DNA of 64,000 bases from CAIKMD01 sp963729935 (lineage in GTDB: Bacteria > Pseudomonadota > Alphaproteobacteria > ATCC43930 > CGMCC-115725). Position 1 is the first letter of the stretch, and every line of letters begins with the position of its first letter. Position numbers and translations under genes: made by a program. Shown piece after piece: positions 31,425 to 41,014 of the stretch. The DNA lies in the NCBI GenBank assembly GCA_963729935.1, contig CAVSPW010000002.1, positions 1,178,001 to 1,242,000 of the forward strand, in the 5' to 3' direction. The notes beneath the pieces were generated by a model. That model worked only from the letters and a program-made list of their open reading frames with translations. It searched no databases and was not told the DNA's origin.

Positions 31425-34085
31425 TCATGCGGCGGCCACCGCGATTTCGGCGAGCAGCGCGCGCAGTTCCGGCACGCAGGAACCGCAGCCCGTGCCCGCC
31501 CCGAGCGCCGCACCGATCGCAGCCACGTCGGTCAAGTTGAGGGTGCGGATGGCGCGGTCGATTTTGGCGCGTCCGACGCCGTGGCAGGCACAAACGATAG
31601 GGCCGTCGGCTTCGCGGTCGGACCCGGCCCGGCCGACGAGCAACGCACGGCGCTCTTGCGGCGACAATCTTTCTTTGGAAAAGAGCGTGCCCATCCATTC
31701 GATCGGGCTGCGCGGCACGTCGGGCGGCGCGATATCGAGCCAAGCCTCGAGGCGATCCTCGGCCACGATGGCGACGCGGAAGCGGTCGGCTGCCTGATCG
31801 TGGTAGCGCAAAGTCTCGCCGCGCGGCAGCAGCGGCCGGAAACGCTCGAGTGCTTGGGCCGGCGCGCCGCTGCCGGCCGCGAAGACGCGCCAATGATCGA
31901 TGCCCGCCGCCAGCGCCCAATAAGCCGCGTCGATTCCGGCAGGTCGACGGCGTAACAGCAAAGCAGCCTCCCAATCGCGCGCGACCAGGACGAGGCGCAC
32001 GGGGATGTTCTTAAATTCCGGCTGTCCCGAGAGCGGATCGGCGGCCGGATGCGCCACCGCATTGACGCGCGACGATGCGGAAAACTGGTCGTTCCAATGG
32101 ATCGGGGCGAAAACCGTGCCGGGACTCTGCTCGCTGGTCTCGCGAATGCGCGCCAGCATCGCGCCCCAGCGGCTCTCGATTCGCGCCAGCCCGCCCTCCG
32201 CAAGACCGAAACGGCGCAGATCGGCAGGGTGAATCGCGACTTGCGGCTCGGGCGCGCGCAAGGCGAGGCGAGGCGATTTTCCGGTGCGGTTGAGCGTGTG
32301 CCAATGATCGCGCTCGCGCCCAGTCAGCAAGATCACCGGATAATCGTCGGTGGCGGGATGGGCCGGCGACCGGGCAGCGAGCGGAACGGCGCGCGCGCGT
32401 TTATCGGGTGTGAAATATCGGTCCTTGGCGAAGAGCCGCTTCGTTCCGCCCGGCGCGGCCTTGTTGACGGGCCATTGCACTGGTCTCAAAGCGGCATAGC
32501 CGCGATCATCGAGACCGGCGAGGCCCGAAAGATCGAAATCCCGGCTGCCGCCATTCTCGAAACCCGACAGCGCCGCATGCTCGCGAAAGATCGCGGCCGG
32601 GCCGTCATAGGCGAAGGCATCGCCGAAGCCGAGCCGGCGCGCCACTTCGCTCACGATCCACCAATCGGGCCGCGCCTCGCCCGGCGGCGGCAGGAAAGCG
32701 CGTTGCCGGCTGATGCGGCGCTCGGAATTGGTGACGGTCCCGTCCTTCTCGCCCCAGGCGAGCGCCGGCAGCCGGATATAGGCGCGCTCGACCGTGTCGC
32801 TCCAGCGCATCGCATCGGAGACGATGACTAGCGGACAGGTCTCGAGCGCGCGCCGCACTGCGTCGGCATTCGGCATGCTCACGGCCGGGTTGGTCGCCAT
32901 GATCCACAGCACGCGAATGTCGCCGCGCGCGACGCGCTCGAAGAGTTCGACCGCCTTGGGGCCCGGGCCGGATGCGATCGACGGCGCGCGCCAGAAACGG
33001 CGGACGCGATCCACCGCCGCCGGATCGTCGTAATCCATATGCGCGGCGAGCTGATTGGCGAGCGCGCCGACCTCGCGGCCGCCCATCGCGTTGGGTTGGC
33101 CGGTGAGCGAGAAAGGCCCCATGCCGGGTCGGCCGATCCGACCGGTCGCAAGGTGAAGATTGATGACGGCGTTGACCTTGTCGGTGCCGCTCGTCGACTG
33201 GTTGATGCCCTGCGAAAAGAGCGTGACGGTGCGCTTGTGCAATGCCAAGAGCTCGAAGAACCGCGCCACATCCGACGGCGCAAGATCGCATTGCCGCGCG
33301 ACCGCGGCGACGCTGGGCGCGGCGTCGCGCGCGGCAGAGAGCGTGGCGCCCAGATTTTCGATGCGCGTCGCGGCAGCGGCGCGATCGATGAAGCCGCGCC
33401 GATCGAGATCGGCGAGCGCGCCGTTGAAGAGCGCGACATCGCTCCCGGGCTTCAGGGCGAGATGCAAATCGGCGGCGACGCAGGTCGCGGTCCGGCGCGG
33501 ATCGATCACGACGACGCGCGTGCCGCGGCGCTGGCGCGCGGCTTCGAGCCGTTGATGCAGCACCGGGTGACACCAGGCAAGATTGCTGCCCGCCAGCACG
33601 ACCAGATCGGCGCGTTCGATGTCTTCGTAGCAGCCGGGCACGGCGTCGGCCCCGAAAGCGCGCCGATGCCCGGCCACGGTCGACGCCATGCATAGCCGCG
33701 AATTGGTATCGAGATTAGGCGAGCCGATGAACCCCTTCATCAGCTTGTTGGCGACGTAATAATCTTCGGTTAGCAATTGTCCCGACACATAGAACGCGAT
33801 CGCGCGGGGCCCGTGTTCGGCGCGCGCCGTGGCGATGGCGCCGGCGACGGAATCGAGTGCCTGATCCCAGCTGGCGCGGCGGCCGCCGATTTCCGGATGA
33901 AGCAGCCTGCCCTCGAGCGACAGCGTTTCGCCGAGCGCGGCGCCCTTGACGCAGAGCCGGCCGAAATTCGCCGGATGATCGGGATCACCCGCGATCGCGG
34001 CGCCGCCCCGGCCGTCCGGCGTCGCGACGACGCCGCAGCCGACGCCGCAATAGGGACAAGCGGTGCGGACCGATTGGTTCGCCAT
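31425..34085 (-). CDS. nasA: assimilatory nitrate reductase catalytic subunit NasA
   Basis: An 886-residue cytoplasmic Mo-bisMGD enzyme that reduces nitrate to nitrite. The N-terminal 4Fe-4S site is C10-x2-C13-x3-C17 and C45 (FGRLCVKG). Molybdopterin oxidoreductase blocks follow (SRLCMAS, GSNLAWCHPV, FSQGINQSTSG, INLHLATGRIGRPGMGPFSLTGQPNAMGGREVG as separate conserved stretches) and then a dinucleotide-binding domain (LTGRERDHWHT). The C-terminus has a BFD-like 2Fe-2S module, CACHG and CGSC, typical of NasA proteins taking electrons from an FAD partner. The ATG overlaps the stop of the upstream FAD reductase (TGATG). Confidence 0.95.
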   Translation of the reverse strand: MANQSVRTACPYCGVGCGVVATPDGRGGAAIAGDPDHPANFGRLCVKGAALGETLSLEGRLLHPEIGGRRASWDQALDSVAGAIATARAEHGPRAIAFYVSGQLLTEDYYVANKLMKGFIGSPNLDTNSRLCMASTVAGHRRAFGADAVPGCYEDIERADLVVLAGSNLAWCHPVLHQRLEAARQRRGTRVVVIDPRRTATCVAADLHLALKPGSDVALFNGALADLDRRGFIDRAAAATRIENLGATLSAARDAAPSVAAVARQCDLAPSDVARFFELLALHKRTVTLFSQGINQSTSGTDKVNAVINLHLATGRIGRPGMGPFSLTGQPNAMGGREVGALANQLAAHMDYDDPAAVDRVRRFWRAPSIASGPGPKAVELFERVARGDIRVLWIMATNPAVSMPNADAVRRALETCPLVIVSDAMRWSDTVERAYIRLPALAWGEKDGTVTNSERRISRQRAFLPPPGEARPDWWIVSEVARRLGFGDAFAYDGPAAIFREHAALSGFENGGSRDFDLSGLAGLDDRGYAALRPVQWPVNKAAPGGTKRLFAKDRYFTPDKRARAVPLAARSPAHPATDDYPVILLTGRERDHWHTLNRTGKSPRLALRAPEPQVAIHPADLRRFGLAEGGLARIESRWGAMLARIRETSEQSPGTVFAPIHWNDQFSASSRVNAVAHPAADPLSGQPEFKNIPVRLVLVARDWEAALLLRRRPAGIDAAYWALAAGIDHWRVFAAGSGAPAQALERFRPLLPRGETLRYHDQAADRFRVAIVAEDRLEAWLDIAPPDVPRSPIEWMGTLFSKERLSPQERRALLVGRAGSDREADGPIVCACHGVGRAKIDRAIRTLNLTDVAAIGAALGAGTGCGSCVPELRALLAEIAVAAA

Positions 34086-35332
34086 CAAGCCTCGCCCGTC
34101 GCGACGAAGTCGCGCCCGAAGACGAGGTCTTGGCGCATCGGGCCGATATCGGTGGCGCCCTGCATCAGCTCGACATACCAGCCGCCATCCCGGGCATCGC
34201 CGAGCAATACCGCGCCCGCGACCCGGCCGTGCTTCAGGATGAGCTTGCGATAAATGCCCGCCTCGGGATCCTCGTAGACGATCTCCTCGGAATCCGCGTC
34301 GCTCTCGATCTGCCCGGCCGAGAACAACTCCACGCCCGTGACCTTGAGACTGGTCGCCGAGAGGGAACCGCGATAAAAGCTGCGCCGGTCGCCGGCGAGG
34401 AAAGCGGCGAGGACCGCGGCCTGCTCCCACAACGGCGCGACCAAACCATAGGTCGCGCCGCGATGCTCGGCGCATTCGCCGATCGCGGAGACCGCCGGAT
34501 CGCTGGTCGTCATCCAGTCGTCGACCACGACGCCGCGCCCGACCGCGAGGCCGGCGTCGCGGGCCAGCGCGATATTGGGCCTGACGCCGATCGCGAACAC
34601 CACCAGATCGGCGGGAAGAACGCGCCCATCCTTCAAACGCAGACCCGTCGCGCGGTTCGGGCCCAACACCGACTCGGTTTCCGCCGCCAGCAGCACGTCG
34701 ATGCCGCGCGACGCGAGCGAGCGGCGCAGCAATCCGGCCGCCGATGCATCGAGCTGCCGTTCCATCAGCCAATCCATGAGATGCACGACCGTCACGCGAA
34801 CGCCGCGGCGCGCGAGACCATAGGCCGCCTCGAGCCCGAGCAGGCCGCCGCCGACGACGATCGCGCACTCGGCTTCGCGGCTGGCGGCGATCAACGCCTC
34901 GGCGTCTTTCCGGTCGCGAAACGTAAAGACGCCGGGCAGATCGATCCCGGGCAGACTCGGCCGCACCGGCCCCGAGCCGACCGCCAGAACCAGCCGGTCA
35001 TAAGCGATCCGCGCACCCGATTGCGTCACGGCGGCGCGCTTTTCGCGATCGAGCGCGACGACCGGATCGCCGAGCCGGAACCGCGTGCCCCCCAAGGCCG
35101 CCGCGTCTTCGAGCGCGAGATCCGCAACCTCGCGCTCGCCCGCCAGCAAGGATGAAAGAAGAATGCGGTTATACGGATCATGCGCCTCGGCGCCCAAGAC
35201 GGTGACGGCGTATCGCTGCGGGCAATGGCGGGCGAGTTCGGCCAGAAGGCGCGCGCCCGCCAGGCCGGCGCCAACGATCACCAGCCGCTCCCGGGCTTCG
35301 GCGGCGTCAGGAAACGGACTGTCCAACGCCAT
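34085..35332 (-). CDS. FAD/NAD(P)-dependent nitrate reductase electron-transfer subunit (NasB/NasC-like)
   Basis: A 415-residue pyridine nucleotide-disulfide-type reductase similar to the N-terminal part of NirB and to NasB/NasC. FAD motif: LVIVGAGLAGARLLAEL; NAD motif: AIVVGGGLLGLEAAYGLARRG; second FAD motif: VSAIGECAEH. It should pass electrons from NADH to NasA. The ATG at 35332 has no Shine-Dalgarno sequence and lies inside the 3' end of a small ORF with a strong RBS, so translation is probably coupled. The stop overlaps the nasA start. Confidence 0.88.
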   Translation of the reverse strand: MALDSPFPDAAEARERLVIVGAGLAGARLLAELARHCPQRYAVTVLGAEAHDPYNRILLSSLLAGEREVADLALEDAAALGGTRFRLGDPVVALDREKRAAVTQSGARIAYDRLVLAVGSGPVRPSLPGIDLPGVFTFRDRKDAEALIAASREAECAIVVGGGLLGLEAAYGLARRGVRVTVVHLMDWLMERQLDASAAGLLRRSLASRGIDVLLAAETESVLGPNRATGLRLKDGRVLPADLVVFAIGVRPNIALARDAGLAVGRGVVVDDWMTTSDPAVSAIGECAEHRGATYGLVAPLWEQAAVLAAFLAGDRRSFYRGSLSATSLKVTGVELFSAGQIESDADSEEIVYEDPEAGIYRKLILKHGRVAGAVLLGDARDGGWYVELMQGATDIGPMRQDLVFGRDFVATGEA

Positions 35333-35450
35333 CGGCTGAAGCGATCATCATCTGAGACAAAGCGCGGTACGCGGCCGACCAGGCCCCGCCGGCAACCGGC
35401 GCGACCGGGATGAAACTCGTCGGCACCAAGACCGCCCGTTGCGGAGTCAT
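35307..35450 (-). CDS. small hypothetical protein in the nas operon
   Basis: A 47-codon ORF, MTPQRAVLVPTSFIPVAPVA then a C-terminal SQMMIASADGVGQSVS, with GAGAGGGA eight bases before its ATG. It starts 16 bases after the fused ATPase gene and overlaps the downstream FAD reductase start by 26 bases. It is weakly hydrophobic with many Ala/Pro/Val and lacks a clear membrane helix or motif. It may encode a real small protein or act as a leader whose translation carries ribosomes onto the next gene, which lacks its own RBS. I do not recognise the product. Confidence 0.5.
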   Translation of the reverse strand: MTPQRAVLVPTSFIPVAPVAGGAWSAAYRALSQMMIASADGVGQSVS

Positions 35451-35466
35451 GTGCGTTCCCTCTCTT

Positions 35467-37161
35467 TCACGCTGCCGACTTCGCGCCCGCTTGTGTTTTC
35501 GCGACCGTGCCATGCTCGTACTCTTTGAGGAATTGCAGCAGCTCGTTGCGGTATTCGTAATATCGCGGATGCTCGAGCATGCTGCGCCGGGTGCGCGGAC
35601 GCGGCATGTCGATCGCCATGATGCCGCCGATCCGCGCCTTCGGGCCGTTCGTCATCATCACCACGCGATCGGCAAGCAGGATCGCCTCGTCGATGTCATG
35701 CGTCACGCAGATCGCCGTGACCCGCGTGCGAGTCCAGACCTCCATCAGAACCTGCTGCAATTCCCAACGCGTCAGGCTGTCGAGCATGCCGAAAGGCTCG
35801 TCGAGCAGGAGGAGCTTGGGCGACAAGGCAAAGGCGCGCGCGATGCCGACGCGCTGGCGCATCCCGTTGGAAAGCTCCGAGGCGCGCCGGTCGAGGGCGC
35901 CGCCGAGCCCCACCCTGGCGAGGTAATAGGAAACGACATCGGCGCGCTCATTACGGCTGGCGCGCGGATAGACGCGATCGACGCCGATCGCGACATTCTC
36001 CGCCGCGGTGAGCCAGGGAAAAAGCGACGGCGCCTGAAACACCACCGCGCGGTCCGGCCCGGCGGATGTGACCTCCCGGCCATCGAGCACGATGCCGCCC
36101 GCGCTGATCGGGTTGAGGCCCGCCGCCATCGAGAGCACGGTCGACTTGCCGCAGCCCGAATGACCGATGAGCGAGACGAACTCGCCTTTGGCGATCTTGA
36201 GATCGAAACCGTCGACCACCGTGACCGGACCCTGCGCCGAGGGATAGGTCTTGGTGATTTGCGAGAACTCGACATAGCGCGCCTCGATCGGGCTCTTGGC
36301 CGCGTCGCGATAGACCTTGGGCGGCGGACCGACGAAACTCACCGGCGTCAAAGACGGCAAGGCCGGCCCGTCTTCGGCACCGGCCCGCTTGATGCCGACA
36401 TCGATGAGATACTGTGTGACGGCGGCACGCAGGCGCTTGAATTCGGCGTCCTGGTTCATTGCCGCGCGTTCGCGCGGGCGCGGCAGCTTCACGTTAAATT
36501 GGGGCCCCAAGGTCGCGCCGGGACCGGGATTGAGCGGAATGATCCTATCCGCCAGCAAGATCGCCTCGTCCACGTCATTGGTGACGAGAACGACGGTCCT
36601 GCGCTCTTTCGACCAGATCGCCTCAATCTCATCCTGGAGCTTGCCGCGCGTCAGCGCATCGAGCGCCGAGAGCGGCTCGTCGAGCAAGAGCAGCTCGGGC
36701 TCCATCGCGAGCGCGCGGGCAACCGCGACGTGCTGACGCATGCCGCCTGACAACTCGGCCGGGCGTTTGTCGAGCGCCGCACCGAGCCCGACGAGATCGA
36801 CATAATGCCGCACGCGCGACGCGCGCTCGGCCTTGGATTGCCGGGCATGAACCGCATCGACCGCCAGCGCGATGTTGCCGCGGACCGTGAGCCAGGGCAT
36901 CAGCGAATAATTCTGGAACACGATCCCGCGCTCGGGCCCGGGGCCGGCGACGGGCCGGCCCTTGAAGCGGATGCTGCCGGCATCGGGCTCGATCAAACCC
37001 GCCATCAGCGAGATGAGCGTCGTCTTGCCGGCGCCGGAGAAGCCGACGATGGCGACGAATTCTCCTTCCTCGATCGCAAGCGAGATATCGTGCAGCACCG
37101 CGGTGCGGCCGGCATCCGTGCCGTAGCCCTTGCTCACCTTGTCGAGCGTCAGAATCGGCAT
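35467..37161 (-). CDS. nrtC: nitrate ABC transporter, fused double ATPase
   Basis: A 564-residue fusion of two NrtD/TauB-type ABC ATPases. Half 1 (about 1-250): Walker A GFSGAGKTT, LSGGMRQHVAVARAL, LLLLDEPLSALD. Half 2 (about 295-540): GHSGCGKST, LSNGMRQRVGIARAF, LLLLDEPFGMLD, CVTHDIDEA. The first half has VTNDVDEA where the second has VTHDIDEA: the H-loop histidine is replaced by Asn, so the first site may be weak or inactive. Cyanobacterial NrtC instead fuses one ATPase to a substrate-binding domain. It drives nitrate uptake with NrtA and NrtB. Confidence 0.9.
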   Translation of the reverse strand: MPILTLDKVSKGYGTDAGRTAVLHDISLAIEEGEFVAIVGFSGAGKTTLISLMAGLIEPDAGSIRFKGRPVAGPGPERGIVFQNYSLMPWLTVRGNIALAVDAVHARQSKAERASRVRHYVDLVGLGAALDKRPAELSGGMRQHVAVARALAMEPELLLLDEPLSALDALTRGKLQDEIEAIWSKERRTVVLVTNDVDEAILLADRIIPLNPGPGATLGPQFNVKLPRPRERAAMNQDAEFKRLRAAVTQYLIDVGIKRAGAEDGPALPSLTPVSFVGPPPKVYRDAAKSPIEARYVEFSQITKTYPSAQGPVTVVDGFDLKIAKGEFVSLIGHSGCGKSTVLSMAAGLNPISAGGIVLDGREVTSAGPDRAVVFQAPSLFPWLTAAENVAIGVDRVYPRASRNERADVVSYYLARVGLGGALDRRASELSNGMRQRVGIARAFALSPKLLLLDEPFGMLDSLTRWELQQVLMEVWTRTRVTAICVTHDIDEAILLADRVVMMTNGPKARIGGIMAIDMPRPRTRRSMLEHPRYYEYRNELLQFLKEYEHGTVAKTQAGAKSAA

Positions 37162-37168
37162 CGCGTCC

Positions 37169-38251
37169 TCACCGCGTCGCCGAGTAGGTGAAGGTCGCTT
37201 GCAGCGCCAGCATCACCCTGTCGAGAATGAATCCGATGATGCCGATGACGAGGACCGCGACGATGATCTTCGAAAGCGATTGGGAGGACCCGTTCTGGAA
37301 CTCGTCCCAGACGAATTTCCCCAAGCCCGGATTCTGCGCCAGCATCTCGGCCGCGATCAGCACCATCCAGCCGACGCCAAGCGAGAGCCGCAAGCCGGTG
37401 AAGATGAAAGGCAGCGACGAAGGCAGCACGAGCCGCATCACCGTGGTCGGCCAGCTCAGCCGCAAGACGCGCCCGACATTGACAAGATCGCGGTCGATCG
37501 ACGCGACGCCGAGCGAGGTGTTGATGAGCGTCGGCCACAGCGAACATAAAGTCACGGTGATCGCCGAGACCAGGAAGGATTTGGGCAGCGCCGGGTTGTC
37601 GCTCACATAAAGCGCGCTGACGACCATCGTGACGATCGGCAGCCAGGCGAGCGGCGAGACCGGCTTGAACAACTGCACCAGCGGGTTGAACGCCGCGTTG
37701 ATGGTCGGCGAAAGCCCACACATCACGCCCAGCGGAACCGCGATCAGGGTCGCGAGCATGAAGCCGGCGAAAACGGTCTCGAGGCTCGTGAAAATCTGGT
37801 CGAGGAAGGTGGGCTGGCCGGTATAGGGATGGATCTTGACCGCGGCCGAGGGGTCGGCCGCGAGCAGTTCGGCGTTGCGCTTTTCCTGGCGCGCGTAGAA
37901 ATCATGCCGGCGCTGCCGCTCGGCGCGGTAATCGGCATAGAGATTCTCGGCCTGGGCCCAGACTTGGACTGGCCCCGGCAGCACGCCGAGGCTCGTATGC
38001 ACGCGGGGCGCCAGCACGCCCCAAAGGCCGATGAAGACGACGATCGCCAGGATCGGAATGCCGAGTTGGCGCCACAGCTCCTTGCTCTGGGCCTTGGGAT
38101 CGTCGCCGAGCGACAGGAGCAGCAGCGGCGCGATCCAGCCGAGGCCGAGCAATTTCAGAAAGCCCGACGATCTCTCGATCGCGCCGATGACGCGGCGGCG
38201 GCCTTCCACGGCTCGGCCCGGCGCGGCGGCGAAGTCGGTCAGCGAGGTCAT
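37169..38251 (-). CDS. nrtB: nitrate ABC transporter permease NrtB
   Basis: A 360-residue permease. After an unusual N-terminal part with two hydrophobic segments (LLGLGWIAPLLLLSL, PILAIVVFIGLWGVLAP) comes a charged roughly 60-residue loop (YADYRAERQRRHDFYARQEK), then the NrtB core with PLGVMCGLSPTINAAFNPLVQ and the EAA-like loop SWPTTVMRLVLPSSLPFIFTG. The start at 38251 was chosen for its RBS (AGAAAGGAG, 9-10 bases upstream); an ATG at 38296 that overlaps the nrtA stop is possible and adds 15 residues. Confidence 0.9.
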   Translation of the reverse strand: MTSLTDFAAAPGRAVEGRRRVIGAIERSSGFLKLLGLGWIAPLLLLSLGDDPKAQSKELWRQLGIPILAIVVFIGLWGVLAPRVHTSLGVLPGPVQVWAQAENLYADYRAERQRRHDFYARQEKRNAELLAADPSAAVKIHPYTGQPTFLDQIFTSLETVFAGFMLATLIAVPLGVMCGLSPTINAAFNPLVQLFKPVSPLAWLPIVTMVVSALYVSDNPALPKSFLVSAITVTLCSLWPTLINTSLGVASIDRDLVNVGRVLRLSWPTTVMRLVLPSSLPFIFTGLRLSLGVGWMVLIAAEMLAQNPGLGKFVWDEFQNGSSQSLSKIIVAVLVIGIIGFILDRVMLALQATFTYSATR

Positions 38252-38292
38252 GGGCGATGGGCTCCTTTCTTCGATCGTTCCCGGATTCGGGG

Positions 38293-39741
38293 TCATTCCG
38301 TGACCTTGTTGCCCGCCACGCGCTGATCCGCTTTGAGCCCGATCGTCAGCTTCGCCAGATAGGCATTGGGTTTCCGGCCGTCATATTCGATGCCGTCGAT
38401 GAATTCGTTGGAGGGCGGGCGATAGCCGTCGCTGTCCCACAGGAAGTCGGGCTTCTTCGCCTTGCCCTCGTCGACCAGCTTCTGTGCCGCCGCGAGATAG
38501 AGATCGGGCCGATAGACGCTCTTGGCCGTCGCGTCGTACCAGCTGTCGGGCTGGTCGGTCGCGATCTGCCCCCAACGCCGCATTTGCGTCAGATACCAGA
38601 TCGCATGCGAATAAAAGGGCTGGGTCGCGAAATAGCGGAAGAAGACGTTGAAATCGGGCGCGGGCCGCTTGTCGCCGGATTCGTACTCGAAGGTCCCGGT
38701 CATGGAATTCGCGATGACGTCGGCATCGGCGCCGACATAGTCGGGGCGCGCCAGGATCTTTACGGCCTGGAGCCGGTTCGCGTTGTCTTTGGCGTCGAGC
38801 CACATGCCGGCGCGGATCAGCGCCTTGGTCAGCGCCAGAGTCGTATTGGGATACTTGGCCGCGAATTCGGCGGTGATGCCGAACACTTTCTCGGGCTTGT
38901 TCTTCCAGATCTCGTAATCGGCGATGACGGGAACGCCGATCTTCTTGAACACCGCCTGCTGGTTCCAAGGCTCGCCGACGCAATAGCCGAGAATGGTGCC
39001 GGCCTCGAGGGTCGACGGCATTTGCGGCGGCGGCGTCACCGAGAGGAGCACGTCGGCCATGATCTGGCCGCTCGTATCCGTCGGCGAATAAAAGCCGGGA
39101 TGGATGCCGCCCGCGGCGAGCCAGTAACGCAGCTCGTAATTATGGGTCGAGAGCGGAAACACCATGCCCATGTTGAAGGGCTTGCCGTCGCTCTTGTATT
39201 GCTGCACCACGGGCTTCAGCGCGTCGGCCTTGATCGGGTGCAGGGGCTTGCCGTCGCCGCGAAGCGGGACGTGCTTCTTCATCGCCGCCCACACCGCATT
39301 CGAGACCGTGATCCCGTTGCCGTTCAGATCCATCGAGAAGGGCGTGATGATGTGCGCCCGGGTGCCGACGCCGAGCGTGGCGCCGAGCGGCTGGCCCGCG
39401 AGCATATGCGCGCCGTCGAGCTCGCCGGTGATCACGCGGTCGAGCAGCACTTTCCAATTCGCCTGCGGCTCGACGCTGACATAGAGGCCTTCATCCTCGA
39501 AATAGCCGAGCTCTTTGGCGATCGCCAAGGGCGCCATGTCGGTGAGCTTGATGAAGCCGAATTTGAGCGTGTCCTTCTCGACCGCCGGCGTGGCCGCGCG
39601 CGCCGCCGAGACGCCCAGCCCCGCGATCACCATCGCCCCGGCGCCGCGCTTCAGGAGTTCGCGGCGCGAGAGCGCTTCGATTTTGCGCTGGCCGTTGCCG
39701 CGTCGGTTCGCTCTTGCCATCGTTTCGATCCTCGTTGCCAT
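38293..39741 (-). CDS. nrtA: nitrate ABC transporter substrate-binding protein NrtA
   Basis: A 482-residue CmpA/NrtA-family binding protein. A twin-arginine export signal is visible (SRRELLKRGAGAMVIAGLG...SAARA), so it probably goes to the periplasm through Tat. Family blocks: KFGFIKLTDMAPLAIAKELG, NGNGITVSNAVW, NYELRYWLAAGG, GYCVGEPWNQQA and FNVFFRYFATQPFYSHAIWY. It captures nitrate and/or nitrite for NrtB/NrtC. The ATG overlaps the nasS stop (TGATG); a second ATG lies seven codons on. Confidence 0.93.
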   Translation of the reverse strand: MATRIETMARANRRGNGQRKIEALSRRELLKRGAGAMVIAGLGVSAARAATPAVEKDTLKFGFIKLTDMAPLAIAKELGYFEDEGLYVSVEPQANWKVLLDRVITGELDGAHMLAGQPLGATLGVGTRAHIITPFSMDLNGNGITVSNAVWAAMKKHVPLRGDGKPLHPIKADALKPVVQQYKSDGKPFNMGMVFPLSTHNYELRYWLAAGGIHPGFYSPTDTSGQIMADVLLSVTPPPQMPSTLEAGTILGYCVGEPWNQQAVFKKIGVPVIADYEIWKNKPEKVFGITAEFAAKYPNTTLALTKALIRAGMWLDAKDNANRLQAVKILARPDYVGADADVIANSMTGTFEYESGDKRPAPDFNVFFRYFATQPFYSHAIWYLTQMRRWGQIATDQPDSWYDATAKSVYRPDLYLAAAQKLVDEGKAKKPDFLWDSDGYRPPSNEFIDGIEYDGRKPNAYLAKLTIGLKADQRVAGNKVTE

Positions 39742-41003
39742 CAGGAAAGTCCGTGTTGCCGACCGGCCGGCGCCGGCGTGTCGCTCACGCGCCCAGGCTC
39801 GAACAGCGCGCCGCCCAGGAGACGGTCGGGACCCATCGCTATCGGCCGCGTCGCTTGCAAAAGCGTCCAGCCCGTCGCGTGGGTGCCCTCGCTCTTGTCG
39901 TCGATGGTGGGCGCCGGCAGGCCAAGCTCGGCCGCGACCGCGCGATAGGTGTCGGCCGCCACAATCTGAGCGGCGAGCGCGTGGAGATCCTGCTCGGCGC
40001 CGATCTGCCCCGCGCGCCGCATCGCCGAAAGCGTCCACAAACTGTGCGAGCGCCACGGAAAATTCGCCGCGTACCGGTGAAAGACGATGAAATCCGGCAA
40101 GCGGCGAGGCGGCTTTTCGCACTCGACGAAGAAACGGCCGGCCAGCAACGCGCCGAGCAACGCTGCCGGCGCGTTGACGATGCCCGGCTGGGCGAGCAAG
40201 GCCGCGGCCTCGTCGTGATGCGCGGGCTCGTCGAGCCAGATACAGGCCTCGATCAAGGCGCGCAGCACGGCGCGATGGGTATTGGGGTGACGCTCGGCCC
40301 AAAGCCGCGTGACGCCGAGCACTTTTTCGGGCGCATTCTCCCAGAGATCGCATTTCGCCGCGACGCTGCGCCCGACGCCTTGAACCGCCGCCATCGAATT
40401 CCATGGCGCACCGACGCAATAGCCGTCGATGCGTCCCGCGGTGAGATGCGACAGCATCTGCTGCGGCGGCACGACGACAAGGCGCAAATCCTTATCGGGA
40501 TCGAGGCCGCCCGCCGTCAGCCATAGCCGCAGCTCGTAATTATGCGACGAATAGGGAAAGGTGATCGCGAAGGTCATCGGCGGCGCGCCGTCCGCGCGCC
40601 GCTGCGCCACGATCTGGGCCAAGCTGACCGCGGCGGCGAGCGCGCTATCGGCGGATTGCGCGTCGATCGCGCGCATCCTCTCCCATAGCTCGATCGAGAC
40701 CGTGATGCCGTTGCCGCCGAGATTGAGCACGCAGGCGGTGACCATTGGCACTTTGAGTCCGCCCAGCCCGGCGGTCGCGGCGAGCGGGATGGCTTGAAGC
40801 ATCTGACCGCCATCGAGCATCCCCAAGGCGACGCGATCGCGGAGCGAAGCCCAGGAGCGCTCGCGCAGCAGCAGAACGTCGAGTCCCTGACGGCGGAAGA
40901 ATCCCTTGTCGCGCGCGATCACCAAGGGCGCGCAATCGAGCAAAGGGATGAAGCCGAGCGTTACCGTGCGCGTCTCAAGACTGTCGAAACCGATCTGCAC
41001 CAA
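39741..41003 (-). CDS. nasS: nitrate-sensing regulator NasS
   Basis: A 420-residue NrtA/CmpA-like protein without any signal peptide, as expected of cytoplasmic NasS, which holds NasT until nitrate or nitrite binds. It shares the NrtA blocks TLGFIPLLDCAPLVIARDKG, GGNGITVSIELW, NYELRLWLTAGG, GYCVGAPWNSMA and FIVFHRYAANFPWRSHSLW. The start is TTG at 41003 (GGAG seven bases before) or GTG three bases later. An attenuator-type terminator sits immediately upstream. It is distinguished from nrtA by lack of a leader peptide and by adjacency to nasT. Confidence 0.9.
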   Translation of the reverse strand: MVQIGFDSLETRTVTLGFIPLLDCAPLVIARDKGFFRRQGLDVLLLRERSWASLRDRVALGMLDGGQMLQAIPLAATAGLGGLKVPMVTACVLNLGGNGITVSIELWERMRAIDAQSADSALAAAVSLAQIVAQRRADGAPPMTFAITFPYSSHNYELRLWLTAGGLDPDKDLRLVVVPPQQMLSHLTAGRIDGYCVGAPWNSMAAVQGVGRSVAAKCDLWENAPEKVLGVTRLWAERHPNTHRAVLRALIEACIWLDEPAHHDEAAALLAQPGIVNAPAALLGALLAGRFFVECEKPPRRLPDFIVFHRYAANFPWRSHSLWTLSAMRRAGQIGAEQDLHALAAQIVAADTYRAVAAELGLPAPTIDDKSEGTHATGWTLLQATRPIAMGPDRLLGGALFEPGRVSDTPAPAGRQHGLS

Positions 41004-41014
41004 GCACGCTCTCC

